DNA from: Fomes fomentarius
Taxonomy: Eukaryota > Basidiomycota > Agaricomycetes > Polyporales > Polyporaceae
Length of the DNA stretch: 64,000 nucleotides
NCBI GenBank assembly: GCA_022606135.1
Contig: JABYQN010000003.1
Span: forward strand, 3,038,001 to 3,102,000
Reading direction: 5' to 3'
Positions 36,818 through 48,445 of this stretch are shown one piece after another. The notes under the pieces are model-generated. The model was not told where the DNA came from, did no database searches, and was given only the letters and a program-made list of their open reading frames with translations. The position numbers and the translations under genes are program-made. Positions within the stretch are counted from its first letter, which is position 1. Every line of letters begins with the position of its first letter.

Positions 36818-37960
36818 ATGCCGCACAAACGCGCGAAACGCTCCGTGCGCGAGAGGAAACGCTCTGAATCGTATGTAGTAAGCTAAAGCCCGACGGTGTC
36901 CAGTACTCACTTGCGACTGCTGCTGCTGCCACTAATGCAATGATACGACTATGTGCATGGCTGCTCGTCCAGAGGGAACGATCTGGCCCCGCCGACAGCA
37001 GGAGCGGCGGCCGCGAAGAGGGCACTGGAGAGCGAGGACGTGCCGAAGAGCGTGGCGCGCGTGCTGAGTGCGGCGAAGACGCGGCGGGAGTTCGCGGAGA
37101 GGAGGAAGCGGAAGGCGCAGGGCGTGGATGTGGATCTGGATACGGACGGCGGAGGCGAGGCGGGGAGGCACAGGAAGCGCAGGAAGGGTGCGGACGGCGG
37201 TATGCGGACGGGAGATGGGGACGGGGGCAGCGGCGAGCTGAAGATCATGCCGGGGGAGTCTATGGCGCACTTTAACAGGTACGTGTGCGGTTTGGATCGT
37301 ATGGCGTCGATGTCGGTGTCTCAAGACGGGCTCGTCGTGTTTGGAACCTTTTGTCGGTCGTTGCGTTTCGTTTCGTTCCTTAGGCGAGTGGAAGACTCGA
37401 TGCGCCATTCTGTACGGGTAGCCGTCCAGGCGTCGGCTACGCGCATGCGCCAAGTCCGGAAGGAAGAAGAACTCGCAGCGAAGGCCGGAGGAGCGCACCC
37501 ACAATCCGCTGCTGCCGCGGGCAAGACAGCTTCCCATTCACATGCAAAGAAACGCAAAGCGAAAGATACATCGGACTCTGACTCTCAATCCGGCGACGAC
37601 CACGACGATGATGCTCGCAGCGGCGGACGGCGACCCACTGCGCGAACGGCCGGGGCGGCGGGGGAAAAGACGAAGAAGACGGACAAGCCGAAAGAGTTCG
37701 AGAGGGTGCAGACGTCCGCGCCGAAACGGCTGAACGACATCGTCCAGGCCCCGCCGCAGCTGACGAAGCTGCCGCGCAAGGCGAAGAAGCTCGCGGCGCA
37801 GGGCGGCGGCGGGCTGGGGAAAGGCGCGGGAGAGGGAGAGGGCGTGAAGTCGCTGAGCGAGGGCGTGCGGTCGATGGCGCAGAAGGCGACGATGGAGGAG
37901 GAGCGCGAGCGGGTGATCAGGTTGTATAGGGAGATGAAGAAGGGCAAGACGGCTGCGTAG
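36818..37960 (+). CDS. CCDC137-like basic nuclear/nucleolar protein
   Basis: Three exons: 36818-36870 (MPHKRAKRSVRERKRSES), 36973-37278 and 37384-37960. The introns are 36871-36972 and 37279-37383, and all phases fit. The protein is highly basic with Lys/Arg clusters (ERRKRKAQ, HRKRRKG, SHAKKRKAKD) and an acidic patch (SDSQSGDDHDDDA). A conserved C-terminal module reads LNDIVQAPPQLTKLPRKAKK and then EEERERVIRLYREMKK. The last two motifs resemble the end of the CCDC137 group of nucleolar proteins linked to ribosome biogenesis. Overall weak complexity makes the family call tentative. A nuclear or nucleolar site is inferred from composition. Confidence 0.65.
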
Positions 37961-39385
37961 GGCTGGTTGGTTGGTTGTTCTTGGTGGTGAGTGGTTTGTG
38001 GCGACTGTCCCCTTTGGGGCTGTTGGGAGTTGGACGTTGATCAATCGTAGCCTGTAGGTGTGCTGCTTCGTATGCTGAATGCATGTTGTTTGTATCAACT
38101 CTGGTACCTGTTGTTGCCCTGTGCCGCAGGATGTCGTCACTCTGTACTGTGAGTGGCCCGAACTCGTGGTTCTGCTCCATTTTTCAGCATCTTAGGACTT
38201 TATCTTACGAGAAGACGGTACTAGGAATATCTTCACATTCATCTCATTCGGGATGTTGCACGTCTCCGGTGGGTGAGACGGGGCTACTCCTGTCCGCCAG
38301 GGGACGGCGCCACGGTGACGCATGCATCCGATGTTCTCTATTGTGTTGCTCTCATACCATAAGCACATAGCCATATGCACCTGTGGTTTTCCGGGTGATC
38401 CACGGTAACTATCGAAGCTCTAGCAGTCTCTCGACTCTGACGTTCGTGTGGTTAGCATCACAGCGACTACAGGGTCGGGATCTTGTCTAGATACGGATCT
38501 ACGTCATTCCGTGCGCCCGTCGCCCACAAGAGGTATACTTGTGTCATGTTTCCCTCAGGCTCGCCGTGCTCCCTCACACCGCCCGCCCGTACTTGGTCTG
38601 TGGGCGGCGATGGTGTGGCCGAAGAGCGGGCGGTGCGTCCAGGCATGGGACCGGCAACCACATGGAGTGCGGTGAGCGTGGGGCGTTTCAAGCCCGCCAC
38701 TGCATTCTTCGGGCGCGAAGGTCAGTCGGGACGGTCGGTAGCCTGCTCCTGTTCTCGACATCATAGCCTTCGCGGGTCTCGAGCGACTGCGCGGGGCGGA
38801 TACGGTGCGATTACGCGCCGTGGACCACCCTGGCAGTGCGGGAAGCACGATCGGCTTATGGGACCATCTTTCTCCAGACCACTTTCGGCGGTCGGGCCAG
38901 CTTCGCGTCGACGAGGACTCGACTTCACGAATGTCTCGCCTCGTGAGCTATTGAGTTGTGCCGTATATTCCCGCCTACTTGAGGTGTGTTTCTAGTTGAC
39001 ATGAGCCGCTCGTATTGACGCCACAAACACAGGACTCGAGCACCGTTGCTGGGCGGTCGACACATTGACTCGGCGCAGTGCCATAGTACTCCACTACTAG
39101 CTCGTCGGGCCATTCTTGCCCAGGGAGGGAGGGATATGAGCGTAATTCAGCGTTATTTCGACTCGGCGATGCTCAGGCACAGTCCCATGGCTAAACAAGT
39201 TTCGAATCTAGGTACAGCAATCACTCTCTACATACCTACCTGCTATGCCACTACTCTTTTTGACGTGACAGAAACTGCCACCGCTGAATACCAATAGACC
39301 TAGCGCTCCGTTTCGGCTTGTGTTGTCTGTACGACTGTGGTTGCCGACGCAGCCCTGGTCTTCAGACGCGTGTCCGTACGAGCAG
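37961..39385. other. Intergenic, nothing recognised
   Basis: 1.4 kb between the CCDC137-like gene and the laccase promoter. The reading frames present show no known motif. Confidence 0.45.
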
Positions 39386-39392
39386 TATAAAA
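39386..39392 (+). promoter_or_regulatory. TATA box of laccase gene
   Basis: TATAAAA, 168 bp upstream of the laccase ATG. A CAT-triplet and CTT-rich stretch lies between the two and is probably transcribed leader. Confidence 0.6.
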
Positions 39393-39553
39393 CCGTCTGT
39401 CGTGAGTGCCCGCATCATCATCATCATCTCCTTCAAGTTACCTTAGCCTTCTTCACCTTCTTCGTTCTTCGTTCTTCATTCTCCATTCTTCATCTAATAC
39501 CTCTTTGATTCTTGATTCGGGTCGTGGAGACCTCCGCATCACTATCGAGAAGC

Positions 39554-41813
39554 ATGCTGCAGCTTACCTTATTTCGACGTTTGTCCCTCTTCCTAGTCAC
39601 TGCTCTGGCTACCAGGTCACTCGCTGCCATTGGCCCCGTTACCGACCTCAACATCGTGAACGCGAACATCTCCCCGGATGGTTTCGCTCGTGATGCGGTC
39701 CTCGCAGAGGGTACCTTCCCGGGCCCTCTGATCACGGGACAGAAGGTCAGTCGAAAGGTCGTGCACGATTCAGGCGGCCACGCTTACTGATCTATCTGGA
39801 CATAGAACGACAACTTCCAAATCAATGTTGTCGACAAGCTGACGAACGCGACCATGCTCACCGCTACCTCCATTGTAAGTATCAAAGCTTTGTTCTGGCC
39901 TACGTTGGGAGTCTGACAACGTCGCGACAGCACTGGCATGGTTTCTTCCAACATGGCACAAACTGGGCGGACGGTGTTCCTTTTCTTAACCAGTGTCCCA
40001 TAGTTTCGGGCAACTCTTTCCTTTACAACTTCAACGTGCCCGACCAAGCAGGTAAGCATCTCACTTCTGAAAGCCTGAGCGTCTGACCGATGGGTCATTA
40101 GGCACGTTCTGGTACCATAGCCATCTTAACACCCAGTACTGTGATGGGCTGCGGGGTGCCTTGGTCGTGTATGACCCGGCGGATCCACATGCAAGCCTCT
40201 ACGACGTCGACGATGGTTAGTGGTTTGATCAACCGCGAGGATATTCACGCTCATGATCTCACAGAAAGCACGGTCATCACCCTCGCCGATTGGTACCATG
40301 TCGCTGCGCCTCTTGCGGGCGCTGTTCCGTAAGTACTTGTAGCGCTAGGCCTACATGCACCCCCTGACTCTGGTTTACAGGAGGTCTGACGCCACTCTCA
40401 TCAACGGTCTCGGGCGATGGTCCGGCGACCCCACTTCCGAGCTCGCGGTCATCAACGTCACTCCTGGGAAGCGGTATGACTATCCCGTCTCAATAGTGTT
40501 CACATGAGATCCTGATCCATATTGCACAGGTATCGGTTCCGCCTCGTCAGCATGTCGTGTGACCCCAACTACACCTTCCAGATCGACGGCCATTCGATGA
40601 CGGTCATCGAAGCTGACGGACAGAACACCGAGCCTCTGCCTGTCGACCAGATCCAAATCTTTGCCGGACAGCGTTACTCCTTCGTGGTATGTTCCTTCAG
40701 TTCAGTGTCGTAGTCTCACGCCCGTGGCTGATCCGCTGCGCAGCTGGAGGCCAACCAGACGGTTGGCAACTATTGGATTCGCGCGTCTCCCAACCTCGTT
40801 GCAGACGGAGGCTCTGGATTTGCGAATGGTATCAACTCTGCCATCCTTCGGTACGACGGAGCTCCCGAAGAAGAGCCCACCACTACTCAGGACACCAGCA
40901 TCAATCCGCTTCGGGAGTTCGACTTGCATCCTTTGACTGACCCTGCCGCTGTAAGCCTGGTATTCTCCTAGGGTCATCCTGGTCACTCATCATGATTGCA
41001 TTCACCCTCTGTAGCCCGGCAACCCGACAGAAGGAGACGTAGGGGTCCCTATCAATCTCGCCATTGGCTTCGTGCGTACTTCTGACTCTCATGCCTGAAC
41101 AGACAATGTCGTCTAACGGAATTTACAGAGTGGCGGCAACTTTACCGTCAACGGCACAACCTTCGAGTCTCCATCTGTACCAGTGCTGCTCCAAATCCTC
41201 AGTGGTGCGCAGAACGCGCAGGATCTTCTTCCCTCGGGGAGCGTCTACAGCCTCCCGTCCAACGCGACCGTCGAGCTGTCCATCCCCGCCTTCGCGATCG
41301 GCGGCCCGCATCCGTTCCATCTCCACGGCGTAAGTGTCCCCGCCCCACCGCCATGGGTGTCATGGTTATCAAATTGCTGTCACTGACGGCGACATCCCGC
41401 AGCATGCATTCTCCGTCGTTCGGAGCGCCGGCCAGACCGAGCCCAACTATGTGAACCCTGTCCGGCGAGATGTCGTGAGCATCGGCTCCGGTACTGACAA
41501 TGTGACAATCAGATTCAGGGTGAGATTCTGCTCCTGATTTCCTGCCACCTTCATTCAAGTGGGGCTGACACTTCGCTATGGCTGTGATAGACCGACAACC
41601 CCGGCCCGTGGTTCCTTCACTGCCATATCGACTGGCACCTCCAAGCCGGCCTCGCGGTCGTCTTTGCTGAGGACATCCCTGAGACTGCGGCTACCAACCC
41701 CGTTCCACGTAAGTGTTGAGCCTAAATTTGCAATGGCTCAAGCAATCAATCCGTCCTATACAGAGGCCTGGTCAGATCTTTGCCCCGAGTATGAGGCGTC
41801 TTTGAATGCCTGA
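39554..41813 (+). CDS. lcc: Laccase (secreted multicopper oxidase)
   Basis: Thirteen exons: 39554-39745, 39806-39874, 39931-40051, 40102-40215, 40265-40328, 40381-40473, 40530-40686, 40744-40950, 41015-41071, 41129-41329, 41403-41519, 41591-41708 and 41764-41813. They add up to 1,560 nt, that is 519 residues, the usual laccase length. A signal peptide ([15 protein letters not shown]) precedes [12 protein letters not shown]. All four copper-ligand motifs are present: HWHGFFQ, WYHSHL, HPFHLHG and [11 protein letters not shown]. The axial position ten residues after the T1 Cys is Leu, not the Phe of the highest-potential enzymes. Laccases oxidise phenols with reduction of oxygen to water, here outside the cell, in lignin or pigment chemistry. 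The C-terminus ends YEASLNA. A TATA box is at 39386. Two decayed fragments of a close paralogue lie at 49334-49545 and 56380-57318. Confidence 0.95.
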
Positions 41814-42088
41814 AGACTCTGATTCGAGCCACTCGAACACACTACTAGCACACATTCCTTTTTTCGTTCCGTTTTGGCGTGGACATGGACCTTCTGGACT
41901 TCTCAGCATATGTAATCTCTTGGTAATATCCTGTACCAACCCTCACCGCGTCCTCGTCAATGGGCTCCTAGTCATTGCTCAATCATAGCTTCACCACTCA
42001 TGTGTAATTCATGTATCTCTCTCAATGTCAGGCGTCCCGATCAGCAATTGGACCTTGAAGTGTGGACAAGCAAAAGTAGTAGTATTTG

Positions 42089-43375
42089 TCACAATATACC
42101 AATATAAGCGATAACATATAGGTCAACTGATAGCAAGTTACACACAACTGCAACGACGATCCTGGAAGGTCGCGATTGAGACGAGAACAGTGGCCATAAG
42201 ACAGGTGCTCACCTCTCTCATCCGCCCCCTCGATTGGTTCTGAAGACGCTGGTAAAAAGGTGATGTAGTTCATGTGCACCGACAGCGACGTTGTACACGA
42301 GGCGCTCGGGGAGAGATTCATCGCGAGCGCGAAGGGAAAGGGTACCCGCTGAATCCCTTCGCGCGTATGTCCTGAAATTGTGTGAGTGCGTCCTTGGCGG
42401 ATACTCGCTCAGGAGGATTAGGCCGCTTCATCGCATCGACCAGCGGCTGCAGCTTCTCGAGTCCATAATATTTCTGCGAGGGCGTGAGCTGCAAGTCGAT
42501 GAACAGGGGGACGGAGCATACGCACATCCACTTCCACGAACTCCTTGGCGAAGACGTCGCCTAGGGCGTAGACGTCGACTTCGAAGGCGTCGTAGGGTAC
42601 TGTCGCCGACAACTCTGGAACCTGCTGGTTACGTCCTTTCCGGCCGAGGAGCATAGGCTTTGATCCTTCCTTGAAGCGATACGAGATGCCGAAGTCGATG
42701 TAATAGTACCGGACGGGGTTGTCGATGCGAAGGAGAGAGGAAGCGTTGTGGGCATTGTTAGGTGCATAGTGAAGCCGAACAGGATGATGCCCTTGAGGAT
42801 ATAGGGGGTGAGTGGCGCATGTGTGGCAGGTGGGGAAGACTCACCGACTGGTCTATGAAGTCGAGTGCTTCTCCTATTGTCCCGAATGGTGGGTTGTTCA
42901 TGGGACGGAGGTAAGGTGTAACCATGATGGATGACTGTGGATTAATGATTGGGGAATACATCCAGCAAAGAAACAGAGTGGTTATCGGGTCGATGAATGG
43001 TCGTCAGGAAACGAGCAATCTCAATCTCCTTGTTGTCCCTTTCTGGGACTTTTCCGGGACTTTGAGGGAGACGCGGATGTTTTCCGATGACATGTGGCTG
43101 CTGAAACCGATGGTGGATTTGGGGTCTCAATAGACCGTCTTCGCAATATGTTTGGTCTGAGTCTCGATTCGTGCCTATCCACGATGGTGTCCAAGTTGGG
43201 TGATAGCGCGGTCGTAACCTGTAACCCCGTGTCTCGAGAGCTGTGTAACGATCTTTTCATTCTACCTCGGCTAGTAGAAGATCATACGTCCCTTCTTCTT
43301 TCTTCCGTGAGTTTGGTGTATGTCTGCACATCTTAGGGAGAAAGGAGGGTTTAAGATGTCAAGGGTTTCATGCAC
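42089..43375 (-). pseudogene. Kinase-like gene with C-terminal TM tail, copy 2 (dead)
   Basis: Homologous to the nearly intact copy at 57379-58889. The N-terminal exon has in-frame stops where the intact copy reads PSYAYL and PED. The N-lobe exon is recognisable to DFIDQS. The segment with LHEH, AHRD and PNIMMD is missing: the intron after DFIDQS runs directly into sequence for GHHPVRLHYAPNN. The later part is better kept (PVRYYYIDFGISYRF, GRKGRNQQVPELSATV, DVYALGDVFAKEF), including the DFG. The tail exon keeps a hydrophobic stretch (IVVAVVCNLLSVDLYVIAYI) but lacks the usual TPAIHHA end. Without the HRD loop this copy cannot be a working kinase. Confidence 0.8.
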
Positions 43376-43808
43376 CAGACCGACCACGGGGTTATTGTGG
43401 TCCCTGAGACAATGAGTCATTTACCATGCGGCTAAGTCTCAGCGGACCTCAAGAAGACGCACCTCGGACCTACGCAGATCATGATGCGACTTCACGACCA
43501 AGACCAACCAACAAACGAACGACGTAGTTCCGAGGAGATGAACAAGCACGTGGTAGAAACGTGGTGCCAAATCGAGCATGAGAAGGCGCCCGTCCACAAC
43601 TCGAACGCTCTACTAGCCAGTTCATTCAGGTTGCTACTCCGTCTCATCCTCGCCGATCAGACTTCTTGCTTGGACACATGGTAACCGTCAGGGTTTTGCA
43701 CATAAGAACGTAGGACGCAGCCTGTCCGAGCGGCTCCTCACCCTGATTTCCCCCATCTGACCCAGCAGTGGCTCAGTTCGAGTCCGTTGTCGAGCTGCAC
43801 CTACCGAG
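43376..43808. promoter_or_regulatory. Shared intergenic region of a divergent gene pair, copy 2
   Basis: About 430 bp between the dead kinase (-) and the TM/coiled-coil gene (+). It corresponds to 58890-59416. A bidirectional promoter is inferred from layout. Confidence 0.4.
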
Positions 43809-44680
43809 ATGTCGTCGGATTCCGCTGACCTGTCTCTGGGCATTCTTGGTGTTTTAACGATTGTCCCCGTTCTTATTGGTTATATTTACACCTGGCTTCC
43901 TAACGCTCAGCTGCACTACTTTGATGAGCTCGTCGCCGAGACTGAAAGTTTCCTGCTCTCCTTGGAAGAGCAAGGGGTCTTTCGTAACCCATCTACCGGG
44001 GCCCAGTTCCGTTCCAGCCTACTCAGGTAAGTGATCTCACCACATTCTCTAACTTACTCGCATGGTGCTGACTGACATTATTGATGATGTGTAGGGTACG
44101 TCGTGAAGCCGATGCAGCTCGCATCAAGACCTATTGTGCTACGTCTCCATGGAAGCAGTTCAAGGGTCTATTTAACGGACTGTCCAAAGAGTTGTTAGAT
44201 CTAAGCTCGGTAGCGACGCTATTGAGGGCACAGGTGTCGGTAAGCCCACAAATCCCGTATTCTATGGAGCACGACTAATCCTTACTGTCTCCCTTCTCAC
44301 AGATCGCTGCTTCCGAGGAGATCGAACTGGCAAAGACTGCTCGAGGCCTCTCGTTAACATCCATCCCGCAGACGGAGCACAAGATGTGCGGCGCGATACG
44401 GAGCGACGACTTCAAGCGCGCCCTCCGTGCTCGTACATACGACAGCGTGCTGTCGGGCTCAACTTGCGTCTCCGAGCCAGAACCCGATACATTGCCTTTG
44501 CACGTGAAGCCTGCTGGAGATTGTGTTGAGTTCCGTCGTGTGCTTACCCTCTTTAGGTTCACTACCAGCCTGGCCAATGCAGCCGGAGATACGCGTTTGC
44601 CGTATCGGAAGGCTTACTGGTTGCCTGGAATCAACTCAAACCCTTGGGTGACGAGCGGAGCCCGGACCCACCTATCTTGA
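43809..44680 (+). CDS. TM/coiled-coil family member, copy 2 (internally shortened)
   Basis: Three exons join in frame. Exon 1 is MSSDSADLSLGILGVLTIVP with one membrane helix, then HYFDELVAETESFLLSLEEQ. Exon 2 (after GTGTAG, about 44094) is RREADAARIKTYCATSPW and FKGLFNGLSKELLDLSS. Exon 3 (after CTCACAG, about 44303) is ASEEIELAKTARG, RSDDFKRALRARTYDSVLSG, LHVKPAGDCVEFRRV and the end WVTSGARTHLS. Compared with the copy at 59417 it lacks about 350 bp of the middle. The ends of the deletion share CTGC and the frame is kept. It probably has a single N-terminal membrane anchor with a soluble helical part. The function is unknown and it resembles no domain I can name. It is divergent to the dead kinase copy. 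Confidence 0.7.
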
Positions 44681-45277
44681 GGTACGTGCGCTTCCTATGA
44701 CCCAGCCTCTGGGACCATCCCGCTTTGTAGTGCCAATGCACCATGATGTATACGCTGTCTCTATGTCCAGTGGCCTTATGCTTCCCAACTCCCCGCTATG
44801 CAATGATTATGTCTCCATTTAGCCTTCGACTTGCATCCCAGTTTGACTGGTATGTACGATGTTATTGTGCATCGTTTTGTAATGATATATACGACTCGCT
44901 CCACCCCAGTGCCCCGAATCCGGATCCAAGATGTGACGGTGGTCTATCTAAGACGGAGAGACTAAAGACTGTGGATCCGGTTCACGTTGAAGGCTGCCAG
45001 CTGACGAGTCACGACGCATGTGAACCTCGTCAGTCTTCAAGACATTCGGCAAGGGGCGCTTGGGTTCATCAAGACAAAGATAAATCGGAAGACATGCCCG
45101 TTCCTGCCAGAAAACTCCCGAGTTATGATGTGCTGCCCCATCTCTCGATTACTGACGTTGTGAGCATGCCACTTTCCGCGACTTTTGGATTCCGATGAAG
45201 GCGCAGCCAGGCAGCAGCACGTCAACTGAACGTGTCGTCAGACTCAATTCACAAAGCAATCGAGCGCAATGGAATTC
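44681..45277. other. Intergenic; first half shared with 60625-60960
   Basis: 3' flank of the TM/coiled-coil gene. Up to about 45020 it is homologous to the flank of the copy at 59417 (for example CCTTCGACTTGCATCCCAG at 44823 and 60800). After that the duplication ends. Confidence 0.6.
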
Positions 45278-45754
45278 TCACCAAGTCACCGAATACCACT
45301 TAGGCATCTGTTCACCCAGCCCCAAAAGCTCTCTCACGCCTTCAACATCCTTGCGGAGCAAAGGTGCACGTTGTCTTTCACGAGAGGCATCATCTCTGAG
45401 GACAACCACAAAGCGCCCTCGATGAACATCTTGACAGTACTTGACGATGTCCGAGTGACGAGGAAGTGTGGGAAACTCGTAGGAGAGCAAGCGTGGGATC
45501 AAGGAGCGGGCCATGGTATGCCATACTGCGAGCTCTTCGTCGTCACCTTCAGAAGACTCCTCCTCCAACGTAACCTCGGAGAAATACTTGGCCCAGCGAT
45601 TGAGGCATTCAGTGCTGAGGACGAATCCGTACACATGTGTGGGATCCGGGGAGGGACGCAGCCTGATGCCGCAGTAGCGTTCAATATCGGGGAGTGGGCG
45701 GGAACATGGAGACTCGGGAATGAAGCTATTTGTTGGAATTTCAACCCCAGGCAT
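45278..45754 (-). CDS. 158-residue family, copy 2
   Basis: Encodes MPGVEIPTNSFIPESPCSRP, SPDPTHVYGFVLSTECLNRW, EGDDEELAVWHTMARSLIPR and RKDVEGVRELLGLGEQ, ending KWYSVTW. Same length as, and clearly homologous to, 10988-11464. As in that copy, a GTGAGA donor overlaps the last codon and the probable acceptor (GTTCAG) is followed by T then TGA. The spliced form would therefore end in Cys instead of Trp. The gene converges with the TM/coiled-coil gene at 43809. No known domain or signal peptide. Conservation of an open frame between diverged copies supports coding function. Confidence 0.7.
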   Translation of the reverse strand: MPGVEIPTNSFIPESPCSRPLPDIERYCGIRLRPSPDPTHVYGFVLSTECLNRWAKYFSEVTLEEESSEGDDEELAVWHTMARSLIPRLLSYEFPTLPRHSDIVKYCQDVHRGRFVVVLRDDASRERQRAPLLRKDVEGVRELLGLGEQMPKWYSVTW

Positions 45755-46227
45755 CGCGAGAGATGGGTGAGCGGAGGATTATGGAGCACAACTTGGATTT
45801 CAGACAAGATGAACGCACATGTTACGTGGTGGAGATCGAGCCCCAGTCTGCGGAGGCGTCTGCCATTCGGGAAGTCTGACAGCCTCAGCTCCTGATCCCC
45901 TGATCCTCCGCATTGCTAGTATTTGTACTTCTGGCACTGGTGTGCCCGCTGAGCCGACCAGAGTATTACATGAGCAGAAATACTTTGAGAGATCATGGAA
46001 TACTTCAGCAGGGGAGGACAGGGGAGGACGGATCAAATTTGCGCATTGTCCCGCGAGCGCTCAAAATTCTATCTTTTGGACGTCGGGTATCCCTACTATA
46101 TTTGGAATTAAAGGTAACGGCGCTTGTGTACGAAGCATCCATTGCAGCCGAGTCAGGGCCCTCAGGAGCCATCCCCTTGTTTTGACCGTGACTGACACAA
46201 TTCTCTGTCTCCTCGGTTGCCACCACT
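45755..46227. other. Intergenic between divergent genes
   Basis: About 470 bp upstream of both the 158-residue gene (-) and the first APH-like gene (+). Only weak, unassigned reading frames. Confidence 0.4.
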
Positions 46228-47292
46228 ATGTTGCACGAAATCACCGTCCATATTGACGTCGAAGGCAAGCCTACGAACATTCCGGACTGCGAGTCCATCA
46301 TCAAGCAGAGTTTCGAATTGCGTCCCCCTGGGCAGACTACAGCCAGCATCTTCAACGGTGTCCGAATCACTCTCGACGTGAGGTCTGATCGCGACGTCAG
46401 CAACATCTGGGTCAAGTTCGCCCCCAGCTTAACAATGGGAGAGGCTAGGACACAACAATTCGTCTCACAATACCTCGAACAGCACAACATTACTGCCGTC
46501 CGTGCCCCTCGCGTCTACCTCGCCTTCACGTCGGGCGCCTTCGGTTTTATCGTCTCCGAGTACATCGACGGGCCCATGTGCGAATTCTCCGAATCCAATC
46601 TTGTCGCCGCCGCAGTGCAGGCTCTGCTCAAGATCCCGAGCCCCAGCTCGACCCCTGGACCCGTCGGAGGAGGCGTGATCGAGCACCCCTTTTTCCTCGA
46701 CTGTTGGTCCGATATCTGGTATGAGACCGTCGAGGAGCTGCAGAGACATGTCAACGGAGTGAGCCTTCTCTTTTGTTTCGTTTGATCCCTCTCTCACCTC
46801 GGCTGTTTTCTCGATGATCCGTCTTCACACAGATCCTGGCCAAGACGGAGAGGCCGGGGCGCGTTAACTACATCAAAGAGGTCGCGGACTACGGCCTGCT
46901 CCTCTGTATATCGGACATCCAGACTACTAACTTCATGAAGGATGGAGAGGGTAGGATCGTGGCCGTGGATTTTGGCGGCTACTCGTTCCTGCCGCCGTCG
47001 TTCTTCGCCTTGGCGCTGCGTCGAGGCAGAGGTTTCGCACATAACGTCTCCCGCCAGATCGAGATTCCACCATCGCCTAACCTTGTGGCAACGGAATGCG
47101 CATCTTTCGCGTTGGTTCCATGTGGTAGAAACGATATTGGTGAGTGGATATCCCTCCTTTCTTTACACGGTTGCCTTTTGCCGCCTTCTCACAAAAATAC
47201 TGAACTCATTGTACTGCACAGGCCTCCCTAGGGAACTCCGGTCCAGGCCCCTCACCGGGGTAATATATGGACGTGTTCGAGTAGTTTCGTGA
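46228..47292 (+). CDS. APH/kinase-fold protein, tandem copy A
   Basis: Exons 46228-46758, 46833-47139 and 47222-47292 give 302 residues. The N-terminal part (ITVHIDVEGKPTNIPDCESI) is followed by VRAPRVYLAF and FGFIVSEYIDGPMCEF, the kinase hinge region. Then come VIEHPFFLDCWSDIWYETVE and ILAKTERPGRVNYIKE. The probable catalytic Asp and metal-binding Asn are in CISDIQTTNFMKDGEGR and the DFG-like motif in VAVDFGGYSFLPPSFF. These are the hallmarks of a basidiomycete family related to aminoglycoside phosphotransferases. Substrate unknown; probably cytoplasmic. Copy B at 51694 is about 95% identical in most parts. Both are intact, so both may be expressed. Confidence 0.8.
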
Positions 47293-48445
47293 GTGGAGAT
47301 CACTTCCCTTTTACAGGAATCCCGAACTCATATCACTGAACAGGCCTCCCGAGGGAACAACGGACCAGGCCCCGCACTGGGATATCGTATGGGGTTGAAC
47401 TAGATTGCTTGACCTTGACCTACGTATATTATTTTCTGTGTGTAAAACTAGGCCGTCGGAGAGTAACGTTGGGTGCCATCCGGCGCTTATAATTTCCGTG
47501 CTTGTGTGGATTGATATACAACCAGAACCCATGGTTACATACGTGTACGCGTTACACCTCCTTTCAGCGAGCTGAGTGCTGTGGCATGCTTTCATTGAAT
47601 GCTTTCCCGTCAATGCATGCATGTGCAGTGTCCTGCATGTCACACTGTGCCAGTTCGCATCACGAGTCACATCTGTGCACACCGTCGTCGAGTGAACTGT
47701 GAGTCTCACACTGCTCTCCTCTCACACAACACACATGGTATGTCGTCCTGAGACGGTGGTGGCTCGTGCGCTGATAAAACGACAGATGCTGCAGGCTCTA
47801 CGCGACAGTGACCGCCAGTCGGGCTCGAAGCCTATGACCACGGGAGGTACGTCTCCATGCTAATCGTGCGTTAGTGCGGTATCCCCGCTGATGTTGCTCT
47901 CTCATGGACATAGTTCTGCTGACCGTTCAAGTCACTATCATGTGTCTGTATTCACCTCCTCGCCCGATCAACCATCACCAGTGGGCTGATTGTGTGAGTT
48001 TGCAGAGCGCCACATTTGAACTGCGACAAGGTACGTTTGTTCGCAAATGGTTCATCCTTCAAGGGCCTGGCGATAGCAGCGGAAGCGAGACAAGTGAAGG
48101 AAGCACAATGGAGGAGGTTAGAGTTGGGTTAGAGATTGAGCAGGCGACGCCGCACTCAAAGCACACCCAGCCCCCCCAGCCCTCCAGCTAGACCGATCAC
48201 AACGAGCGGTCCCTCCACCGCGTCAACTCGGTCACGCCAACGGCGGTTCTATACCCCTCCACCTAAATGACAACGATCGGACACGTACAAACTCAGCTCG
48301 ACAAGGGCTCGCGGCAGTAGCGGTGATGCATGCGACGCACTCATTATTCTAGTACACTCGTCAGCTGCGAGGTGGAGAAGCAGGACACGACCGGCAGGCT
48401 TGAGGCCTTCATGCGGAACCATAACTTGGACTACTAGTAAGTGGC
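47293..48445. repeat. Duplicated downstream flank, copy A
   Basis: Homologous to 52747-52945 plus 55313-56320, that is, to the flank of APH copy B minus its LTR element. Landmarks are GGGTGCCAT near 47470 and 52913, CATGGACA near 47905 and 55740, and ACTTGGACTACTAGTAAGTG near 48424 and 56292. Several intron-like GTACGT and AG sites suggest the relic of a spliced gene, but I could not build a frame common to both copies. Confidence 0.65.

Noticed and set aside
36932..38180. Minus-strand frames opposite the CCDC137-like gene
   Set aside because: Shadows of a GC-rich coding strand; the plus strand has consistent exon phases.
38448..38995. Plus-strand 170-codon frame upstream of laccase
   Set aside because: Rich in Ser, Arg and Gly without pattern, opposite frames equally open, no homologous copy.
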